Assembly: GCA_035656335.1 (NCBI GenBank)
Contig: DASRSS010000085.1
Span: 1 to 6,305 of the forward strand
DNA length: 6,305 nucleotides
Direction of reading: 5' to 3'
Origin: DASRSS01 sp035656335
GTDB lineage: Bacteria > Actinomycetota > Actinomycetes > Mycobacteriales > Jatrophihabitantaceae
The position numbers and the translations under genes were made by a program. The first letter of the stretch is position 1, and each line of letters opens with the position of its first letter. The notes beneath the pieces were generated by a model. That model was given only the letters and a program-made list of their open reading frames with translations. It was not told the DNA's origin and did no database searches. Of the stretch, positions 1 through 4,629 are shown in pieces.

Positions 1-36
1 CAACGCGGTGTTCGGCCGGTCCTGCAGTGTGCTCAT
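1..36 (-). CDS. 5' end of a divergent gene, possibly an isochorismatase-family hydrolase
   Basis: Reading the minus strand from an ATG at 36 gives MSTLQDRPNTAL, open to the window edge. A purine-rich AGGGAG lies about 9 nt upstream of the ATG (plus-strand positions near 46-51), a good Shine-Dalgarno sequence. N-termini of the type 'MSTLxDRPNTAL' are familiar to me from actinobacterial cysteine hydrolases of the isochorismatase family, in which the next residues would be a LLVIDVQ-type strand with the catalytic Asp. That continuation lies outside the window, so the family call is recollection and not demonstrated. The gene diverges from nrdAB and is probably transcribed from the shared 37-150 region. 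Only 12 codons are visible, so even the coding call is moderate. Confidence 0.5.
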   Translation of the reverse strand, partial: MSTLQDRPNTAL

Positions 37-151
37 GGCGGGGTGCTCCCTGGCGGTTTCGGGCGGGCTGTCGCGGCGTTTCGACCACCGTAGGCGCGTC
101 CCCCGACAACGGTCACCGGCTCCGCACGAGCGGTCGACCGGCGACACGCCG
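37..151. other. Divergent intergenic region upstream of the nrd control elements
   Basis: This GC-rich stretch lies between the minus-strand gene and the nrdAB control region. It must hold the promoter of the divergent gene. A TAnnnT-type -10 can be read on the minus strand at 92-87 (TACGGT), but no -35 at good spacing accompanies it. The only other thing seen is the 13-mer cccccgacaacgg at 100-112, which recurs inside the riboswitch at 340-352. Confidence 0.4.
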
Positions 152-167
152 ACACGACATGTGCCTC
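152..167 (+). promoter_or_regulatory. Candidate NrdR box 1 (distal)
   Basis: acacgacatgtgcctc aligns with the NrdR-box consensus acaCwAtATaTwGtgt. The left half is good (acaC, A, AT; 6 of 8), the right half poor (2 of 8). The main support is position: exactly 16 bp separate it from the better box at 184-199. NrdR sites are known to occur as pairs separated by about 15-16 bp upstream of RNR operons. NrdR is a zinc-finger/ATP-cone repressor that senses the dATP/ATP balance. On its own this site would not be convincing. Confidence 0.45.
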
Positions 168-183
168 CCGTACGTTGTCGTAC

Positions 184-199
184 CCCCTACATATGGTGT
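184..199 (+). promoter_or_regulatory. Candidate NrdR box 2, overlapping the likely nrdAB promoter -10
   Basis: cccctacatatggtgt matches the consensus acaCwAtATaTwGtgt at 12 of 16 positions, including the invariant C and G of the half-sites and the central AT-rich core. It contains a TAnnnT hexamer (TATGGT, 192-197) that could be the -10 of the nrd promoter. Transcription would then begin near 203-206, right at the start of the riboswitch. I see no good -35 at 16-18 bp. Repressor binding here would block RNA polymerase directly. Confidence 0.6.
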
Positions 200-200
200 G

Positions 201-500
201 CGGCAGCTGGTTCGGCGTCCCCGCCAGGAACGCCGAGACAAGAGGGAACCCGGTGCGAATCCGGGACTGCCCCGCAGCGGTGAGTGGGAAAACGACCGCC
301 GTCTACCCGGCGACGACAGCGAGTGAGCATCGCAGGCCCCCCCCGACAACGGGGAGATCCCCCAGTGGGGGCCGAGGAGCGGAGCGAGCGCGGAGTCGCC
401 GCAGGGTAACAGCACTGGACCTGATCAGTCCGGGAAGCGACGGCCAGTAGGTGGCCGGACGTCCGCGTCCGGTCGTGCCCGCGAGTCCGAAGACCTGCCG
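201..500 (+). promoter_or_regulatory. Cobalamin (adenosylcobalamin) riboswitch controlling nrdAB
   Basis: The leader carries the conserved blocks of the cobalamin riboswitch in order. The closing stem P1 pairs cggcag (201-206) with ctgccg (495-500). A P3-like hairpin pairs cggcgt (213-218) with acgccg (230-235). The core follows: gggaacccggtgcgaat (244-260), then gactgccccgcagcggt (265-281), with P5 pairing 249-253 to 261-265. After a variable region come the B12-box segment agcactgg (411-418), cgggaagcgacggccagtag (431-450), a ccggac/gtccgg hairpin (455-460 with 467-472) and gagtccgaagacctgcc (483-499). At about 300 nt it is longer than the usual ~200 nt because of an inserted stem at 304-408. 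Ligand binding is expected to lower nrdAB expression, as shown for Streptomyces class Ia RNR; whether it acts on transcription or translation is not clear from the sequence. Confidence 0.95.
304..408 (+). other. Extended peripheral stem inside the riboswitch
   Basis: Between the core (ends about 300) and the B12 box (411) lies about 105 nt that can fold on itself. taccc (304-308) pairs with gggta (404-408). Then ggcgac (309-314) pairs with gtcgcc (395-400), with a 3-nt bulge at 401-403. Further in, ggccccc (335-341) can pair with gggggcc (367-373). Alternative small hairpins are cccc/gggg (341-344 with 351-354) and ccccc-agt-ggggg (359-371). The right side is a purine-rich run (ggagcggagcgagcgcgg, 376-393). 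This region normally holds only a short loop in actinobacterial B12 riboswitches as I remember them. Confidence 0.7.
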
Positions 501-505
501 GCTCG

Positions 506-528
506 CCTGCGTCCCGACCCGGGACAGG
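506..528 (+). promoter_or_regulatory. Hairpin between aptamer and ribosome-binding site (possible expression platform)
   Basis: cct (506-508) pairs with agg (526-528), and gtccc (511-515) pairs with gggac (521-525) around a 5-nt loop, with a 2-nt bulge at 509-510. It lies between riboswitch P1 and the nrdA Shine-Dalgarno site and is followed by tgtctgtat, which is not a true U-tract. It could be a weak terminator, a Rho-related pause element or a spacer. I see no clean anti-Shine-Dalgarno sequence; only ctcgc (502-506) could pair with gcgag (545-549) beside the RBS. Confidence 0.35.
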
Positions 529-546
529 TGTCTGTATCGAGCTCGC

Positions 547-553
547 GAGGAGA
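547..553 (+). promoter_or_regulatory. nrdA ribosome-binding site
   Basis: gaggaga lies 8 nt before ATG 562 and decides the nrdA start. It sits at the edge of an 8-bp palindrome ctcgcgag (542-549), which could modulate access. A second ATG follows directly at 565. Confidence 0.8.
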
Positions 554-561
554 GAGCGACG

Positions 562-2889
562 ATGATGCACGTACGCAAGCGCAACGGCGACAGCGAACCG
601 GTCGACGTGAACAAGATCGTCCGGGCGGTCGAGCGGTGGACGGACGGCCTGGCCGACGTTGACCCGCTGCGGATCGCGACCAGGACGATCAGCGGCCTCT
701 ACGACGGCGCGACGACCGCCGAGCTGGACCGGCTTTCGATCCAGACGTCCGCCGAACTGATCGGCGAGGAGCCGCAGTACTCCCAACTGGCCGCGCGACT
801 GCTGGCCGGCTACATCGACAAGGAGGTCCGCAACCAGGGCGTGGCCTCGTTCTCGCAGGCGATCGGGCTTGGCCACGCCGAGGGCCTGATCGGCGACGAG
901 ACCGCGAAGTTCGTCAAGGACAACGCGCGCAAGCTCGACTTCGCGATCGACGAGTCCGCCGACCGCGGCTTCGAGTACTTCGGGCTGCGCACGGTCTACG
1001 ACCGCTACCTGCTGCGGCACCCCACGTCCCGGCTCGTGATCGAGACGCCGCAGTACTTCCTGCTGCGCGTGGCGTGCGGCCTGTCGCGCACGCCGGGCGA
1101 GGCGATCGGCTTCTACCGGCTGATGTCCTCGTTGGCGTACCTGCCGTCGTCGCCGACGCTGTTCAACTCCGGCACGCGGCACACCCAGATGTCGTCCTGC
1201 TACCTCGTCGACAGCCCGCGCGACGAACTCGATTCGATCTACTCGCGGTACGCGCAGGTCGCCCGGCTGTCGAAGTTCGCCGGCGGGATCGGCATCGCGT
1301 TCTCGCGCGTCCGTTCGCGCGGCGCGCTGATTCGCGGTACGAACGGGCAGTCGAACGGGATCGTGCCGTGGCTGCGGATCCTGGACTCGTCCGTCGCCGC
1401 GGTGAACCAGGGCGGCCGGCGCAAGGGCGCGGCGTGCGTGTACCTCGAGCCGTGGCACCCGGACGTCGAGGAGTTCCTGGAGCTGCGGGACAACACCGGT
1501 GACGACGCGCGGCGCACCCACAACCTGAACCTGGCGAACTGGATCCCCGACGAGTTCATGCGCCGTGTCGAGGCGGACGAGGTGTGGTCGCTGATCGACC
1601 CGGACGACGTTCCCGAGCTGACCGACCTGTGGGGCGCGCAGTTCGACCGCGCGTACCGGCAGGCCGAGGCGGACGGACGGTTCGTCCGGCAGGTCAAGGC
1701 ACGCGAGCTATACCGGCGGATGATGCGCACGCTCGCGCAGACCGGGCAGGGCTGGATGGTGTTCAAGGACAGCGCGAACGCCAAGTGCAACCAGACCGGT
1801 CGCCTTGGCAACGTGGTGCACCTGTCGAACCTGTGCACCGAGATCATCGAGGTCAACTCGGACGCCGAGACGGCTGTGTGCAACCTCGGCTCGATCAACC
1901 TCGCGAGGCACGTCACCGCCGACGGCGTCGACTGGGAGAAGCTGCGCGACACGGTGCGCACCGCGGTGCCGTTCCTGGACCGGGTGATCGACATCAACTA
2001 CTACCCGAGCGACGAGGCGGCCGCGTCCAACCCGCGGTGGCGCCCGGTCGGGCTGGGCGTGATGGGCCTGCAGGACGTGTTCTTCGCGCTACGCCTGCCG
2101 TTCGACTCGGACAAGGCCCGCGAGCTGTCCACCCGCATCGCCGAGGAGATCTACCTGACCGCGCTGGAGGTTTCCGCCGATCTGGCTGCGGAGGCCGGAC
2201 CGCATCCGGCCTTCGCCGAGACGCGGGCGGCGGACGGGATCCTGCAGCCGGAGCTGTGGGGCACCGTCCCGACGCAGACCGAACGCTGGACGGCGCTGCG
2301 CGAGAAGGTCGCGCGCACCGGGCTGCGCAACTCGCTGCTGATCGCAATCGCGCCGACGTCCACGATCGCGTCCATCGCCGGCTGCTACGAGTGCATCGAG
2401 CCGCAGGTGTCGAACCTGTTCAAGCGCGAGACGCTGTCGGGCGAGTTCCTGCAGATCAACAGCGCGCTGGTGCGTGAGCTCAAGGCGCTCGACCTCTGGA
2501 CGGCCGAGGTCCGCGACGCGATCAAGCGGGCCGAGGGATCCGTCCAGGACATCGACGCACTGCCGGCCGAGACGCGGGCCCTGTTCCGCACCGCGTGGGA
2601 ACTGCCGCAGCGCGCGCTGATCGATCTGGCCGCGGCACGTGCGCCGTACATCGACCAGTCCCAGTCGCTGAACCTGTTCATGCAGTCGCCGTCGATCGGC
2701 AAGCTGTCGTCGATGTACGCGTACGCGTGGAAGTCCGGGCTGAAGTCGACGTACTACCTGCGCTCGCGACCGGCCACCCGCATCCAGCAGGCGACCGTCG
2801 CGGTGGCGGCGCCCGTCCCGGCGGTGAGCGAGGCGGACGCGATCGCCTGCTCGCTGGAGAACCCGGAAGCTTGTGAGGCGTGCCAGTGA
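562..2889 (+). CDS. nrdA: Ribonucleoside-diphosphate reductase class Ia, large (alpha) subunit NrdA
   Basis: The catalytic subunit reduces ribonucleoside diphosphates to deoxyribonucleotides in the cytoplasm, using a radical delivered by NrdB. The protein is 775 aa, close to the 761 aa of E. coli NrdA. An N-terminal ATP-cone occupies about residues 3-92 (VRKRNGDSEPVDVNKI and following), so dATP inhibition of overall activity is likely. The catalytic barrel shows all expected residues: C213 in QMSSCYLVD and C440 in AVCNLGSINL (the redox pair), and N423-L-C425-T-E427 with the thiyl-radical cysteine C425. Y731-Y732 in STYYLRSR are the radical-transfer tyrosines. The C-terminus ends CEACQ (C771 and C774), the shuttle cysteines re-reduced by thioredoxin-like proteins; a further C763 lies just upstream. 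ATG 562 is chosen because it follows gaggaga. The frame stays open back to a GTG at 451, but that lies inside the riboswitch. The gene overlaps nrdB by 4 bp. Confidence 0.97.
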   Translation: MMHVRKRNGDSEPVDVNKIVRAVERWTDGLADVDPLRIATRTISGLYDGATTAELDRLSIQTSAELIGEEPQYSQLAARLLAGYIDKEVRNQGVASFSQAIGLGHAEGLIGDETAKFVKDNARKLDFAIDESADRGFEYFGLRTVYDRYLLRHPTSRLVIETPQYFLLRVACGLSRTPGEAIGFYRLMSSLAYLPSSPTLFNSGTRHTQMSSCYLVDSPRDELDSIYSRYAQVARLSKFAGGIGIAFSRVRSRGALIRGTNGQSNGIVPWLRILDSSVAAVNQGGRRKGAACVYLEPWHPDVEEFLELRDNTGDDARRTHNLNLANWIPDEFMRRVEADEVWSLIDPDDVPELTDLWGAQFDRAYRQAEADGRFVRQVKARELYRRMMRTLAQTGQGWMVFKDSANAKCNQTGRLGNVVHLSNLCTEIIEVNSDAETAVCNLGSINLARHVTADGVDWEKLRDTVRTAVPFLDRVIDINYYPSDEAAASNPRWRPVGLGVMGLQDVFFALRLPFDSDKARELSTRIAEEIYLTALEVSADLAAEAGPHPAFAETRAADGILQPELWGTVPTQTERWTALREKVARTGLRNSLLIAIAPTSTIASIAGCYECIEPQVSNLFKRETLSGEFLQINSALVRELKALDLWTAEVRDAIKRAEGSVQDIDALPAETRALFRTAWELPQRALIDLAAARAPYIDQSQSLNLFMQSPSIGKLSSMYAYAWKSGLKSTYYLRSRPATRIQQATVAVAAPVPAVSEADAIACSLENPEACEACQ

Positions 2890-3899
2890 CGACCGAACGA
2901 CAGCTGCTGCTCGATCCGGGCATGGAGCTCACGCTGCGGCCGATGCGGTACCCGCACTTCTACGACCGGTTCCGCGACGCGATCAAGAACACCTGGACGG
3001 TCGAGGAGGTGGACCTGCACGCGGACCTGGCCGACCTGGCGCGGCTCACGCCGGCCGAGCGGCATCTCGTCTCGCGGCTGGTGGCATTCTTCGCGACGGG
3101 CGACACGATCGTCGCGAACAACCTGGTGCTGAACCTGTACCAGCACGTCAACTCGCCCGAGGGCCGGCTGTACCTGTCCCGGCAGCTGTTCGAGGAGGCC
3201 GTGCACGTCCAGTTCTACCTGACCCTGCTGGACACCTACGTGCCCGACGAGGACGAGCGGTTCGCCGCGTTCGCCGCCGTGGAGAACATCCCGTCGATCA
3301 AGCGGAAGGCGGACTTCTGCTTCCGCTGGATCGACTCGATGTTCGAGCTGCGCCGGCTGTCGTCGGCGGACGACCGGCGGCAGTTCCTGCTCAACCTGAT
3401 CTGTTTCGCCGCGTGCATCGAGGGTTTGTTCTTCTACGGTGCGTTCGCGTACGTGTACTTCCTGCGTTCACGCGGGCTGTTGCACGGTCTCGCGTCCGGG
3501 ACGAACTGGGTGTTCCGCGACGAGTCGATGCACATGGCGTTCGCGTTCGACGTCGTGGAGACCGTGCGGCGCGAGGAGCCGGAGCTGTTCGACGAGCAGC
3601 TGCGGTCGCAGGTGCGGGACATGCTCGCCGAGGCGGTCGAGTGCGAGGTGCAGTTCGCCGAGGACCTGCTCGACCAGGGCGTATCCGGCATGTCCATCGC
3701 GGACATGCGCGAGTACCTGCAGCACGTCGCCGACCGGCGGCTGTCGCAGCTCGGCATCGAGCCGCTGTACGGGTCGGGCAACCCGTTTACGTTCATGGAG
3801 TTGCAGGACGTGCAGGAGCTGTCCAACTTCTTCGAGCGCCGGGTGTCGGCCTACCAGGTCGGGGTCACCGGAACGGTCACCTTCGACGACGATTTCTAA
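2886..3899 (+). CDS. nrdB: Ribonucleoside-diphosphate reductase class Ia, small (beta) subunit NrdB
   Basis: This is the radical-generating subunit, a ferritin-like helical protein of 337 aa that partners NrdA. The diiron ligands are all present: D73 (ATGDTIVANN), E104 and H107 (FEEAVHVQFY), E179 (CIEGLFFY), and E213 and H216 (RDESMHMAF). A tyrosine (Y111) sits four residues after H107, where the stable radical Tyr122 of E. coli NrdB lies, and the first ligand is Asp, not Glu. The sequence therefore predicts an ordinary Fe-Fe tyrosyl-radical enzyme and argues against the Mn-Fe class Ic type. The C-terminal tail (YQVGVTGTVTFDDDF) is acidic with a terminal Phe, as expected for the segment that docks into NrdA. 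The start is GTG 2886, giving a GTGA overlap with the nrdA stop and a gaggcg Shine-Dalgarno 5 nt upstream. An in-frame GTG at 2880 would add two residues and cannot be excluded. It is translationally coupled to nrdA under the same riboswitch. Confidence 0.97.
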   Translation: MTTERQLLLDPGMELTLRPMRYPHFYDRFRDAIKNTWTVEEVDLHADLADLARLTPAERHLVSRLVAFFATGDTIVANNLVLNLYQHVNSPEGRLYLSRQLFEEAVHVQFYLTLLDTYVPDEDERFAAFAAVENIPSIKRKADFCFRWIDSMFELRRLSSADDRRQFLLNLICFAACIEGLFFYGAFAYVYFLRSRGLLHGLASGTNWVFRDESMHMAFAFDVVETVRREEPELFDEQLRSQVRDMLAEAVECEVQFAEDLLDQGVSGMSIADMREYLQHVADRRLSQLGIEPLYGSGNPFTFMELQDVQELSNFFERRVSAYQVGVTGTVTFDDDF

Positions 3900-3912
3900 C
3901 CGCGCCGTCGGT

Positions 3913-3958
3913 GGGGTTTCCCGACCACCCTAAAGAACGGGGTGGGTCGGGAAACCCC
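3913..3958 (+). terminator. Strong hairpin terminator after nrdB
   Basis: ggggtttcccgacc (3913-3926) pairs perfectly with ggtcgggaaacccc (3945-3958). After a single bulged G at 3944, accc (3927-3930) pairs with gggt (3940-3943), giving an 18-bp stem with a 9-nt loop (3931-3939). It starts 13 nt after the nrdB stop. No U-tract follows, which is common for GC-rich actinobacterial terminators; it could also act as an mRNA 3' stabiliser. Confidence 0.8.
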
Positions 3959-4048
3959 AGCGGCAAGCTCCTTCGTCGCGCCGCGCGCGGAGCTCTTCGC
4001 GGAGCGCTCATCGCGTGGTGGTTGCGATCGAACGCGGGGCTCGCGGAA

Positions 4049-4074
4049 CGGTGACTACTCTCGGAAAGTCACCG
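4049..4074. repeat. Perfect 8-bp inverted repeat upstream of marR
   Basis: cggtgact (4049-4056) and agtcaccg (4067-4074) are exact inverse complements separated by 10 bp. The right arm ends 1 bp before TTGACA (4076-4081). It could be a regulator site upstream of the marR promoter or a second weak terminator-like hairpin after nrdB. The stretch before it (3960-4048) is GC-rich, has only short palindromes (gagctc, gagcgctc) and shows no gene. Confidence 0.4.
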
Positions 4075-4075
4075 C

Positions 4076-4132
4076 TTGACAGGTCGTAGCGGGACTGCCG
4101 GTAATGTATTAGTGGTATCATAGTGCTGATAC
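4076..4132 (+). promoter_or_regulatory. Promoter/operator region of the marR-MFS operon
   Basis: This is a locally AT-rich island in GC-rich DNA. TTGACA (4076-4081) is a good -35; the best matching -10 is TAATGT (4102-4107), but at a long 20-bp spacing. TATCAT (4116-4121) is a second possible -10 without a recognisable -35. Two dyads overlap these: TAAT-gt-ATTA (4102-4111) and GTATCA-N6-TGATAC (4115-4132), centres 17 bp apart. MarR proteins bind palindromes of this size and usually repress their own operon by covering the promoter, so autoregulation is inferred. No Shine-Dalgarno sequence is visible before ATG 4144. Confidence 0.55.
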
Positions 4133-4143
4133 AGTTTTGACTC

Positions 4144-4629
4144 ATGTCGGAGACCGCGCTGGACGGCGCCTTCCTGGGACAGCTGCGCGCAAGCCTGGAC
4201 GCGATGGCCGCGGACGTCGCGCAGACGCTCGCCGGTCTCGGCCTGACCGAGTACCGGCCGCGCTACTCGGCGGTGATCCGCATCGTCGCCGCCGACGGTC
4301 CGTCCACCATCCGGCACATCACCGAGCGCATGAACACCACGCACTCGGCCGGCAGCCAGACGGTGTCCGACATGGCGTCGCGTGGGCTGGTCGAACTGCG
4401 GGCGGGCGCGGACGCGCGGCAGCGGGTGGTGCACCTGACCCGCAAGGCGCAACGGCTGCGTCCGCTGCTCGACGCCGAGTGGACGGCGACGGCGGCCGCG
4501 CTCCGCGAGCTGAGTTCGGAACTCAGCACTCCGCTGGAGGTGATCGCCCGAGAGCTGAGCGAGGCGTTGCAGCGCCGAACGTTCCACGATCGCATCGCCG
4601 CGCACCTGCCCGACGACGCTCGTGGCTAG
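4144..4629 (+). CDS. MarR-family transcriptional regulator
   Basis: The protein is 161 aa, a normal length for a MarR-type dimeric winged-helix repressor. Dimerisation helices flank the DNA-binding core. The helix-turn-helix spans about residues 53-83 (STIRHITERMNTTHSAGSQTVSDMASRGLV). The wing follows with the family signature D90-A-R-Q-R94 leading into VVHLTRKAQRL. Residues 108-150 form the long C-terminal dimer helices. The ATG at 4144 is the only sensible start, although it lacks a Shine-Dalgarno sequence. The gene overlaps the downstream exporter by 8 bp, so it probably represses that exporter and itself until a small ligand, often an exporter substrate, is bound. The ligand cannot be read from the sequence. 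No cysteine is present in the protein, so thiol-based redox sensing of the OhrR type is excluded. Confidence 0.92.
   Translation: MSETALDGAFLGQLRASLDAMAADVAQTLAGLGLTEYRPRYSAVIRIVAADGPSTIRHITERMNTTHSAGSQTVSDMASRGLVELRAGADARQRVVHLTRKAQRLRPLLDAEWTATAAALRELSSELSTPLEVIARELSEALQRRTFHDRIAAHLPDDARG

Noticed and set aside
175..197. TTGTCG (175-180) as the -35 of the nrd promoter
   Set aside because: The spacing to TATGGT (192-197) is 11 bp, too short for a sigma-70-type promoter.
359..371. ccccc-agt-ggggg hairpin as an intrinsic terminator
   Set aside because: It has a 3-nt loop, no U-tract, and lies within the riboswitch before the B12 box; it is better read as part of the inserted stem.
451..561. 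Upstream GTG start for nrdA that would add 37 residues
   Set aside because: It lies within the conserved 3' part of the riboswitch, and the extra residues precede the normal ATP-cone start. ATG 562 has a proper Shine-Dalgarno sequence.
187..1521. Long minus-strand open frame (444 codons) over the riboswitch and 5' part of nrdA
   Set aside because: It is antisense to a clear nrdA, its translation is Arg/Val/Gly-rich without recognisable motifs, and it crosses the riboswitch. It is a GC-bias artefact.
2880..2885. GTG 2880 as nrdB start
   Set aside because: It is possible, but GTG 2886 gives the classical 4-bp overlap and a better distance from gaggcg; the difference is only two residues.
3204..3218. 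Possibility that NrdB is a class Ic (Mn-Fe, tyrosine-less) or otherwise non-canonical subunit
   Set aside because: The radical Tyr position is Tyr (Y111) and the first metal ligand is Asp (D73), so the ordinary class Ia pattern holds.
2873..4054. Second plus-strand frame of 393 codons across nrdB and the terminator
   Set aside because: It is in a different frame from the unmistakable NrdB, is Arg/Ala-rich and runs through the terminator hairpin.
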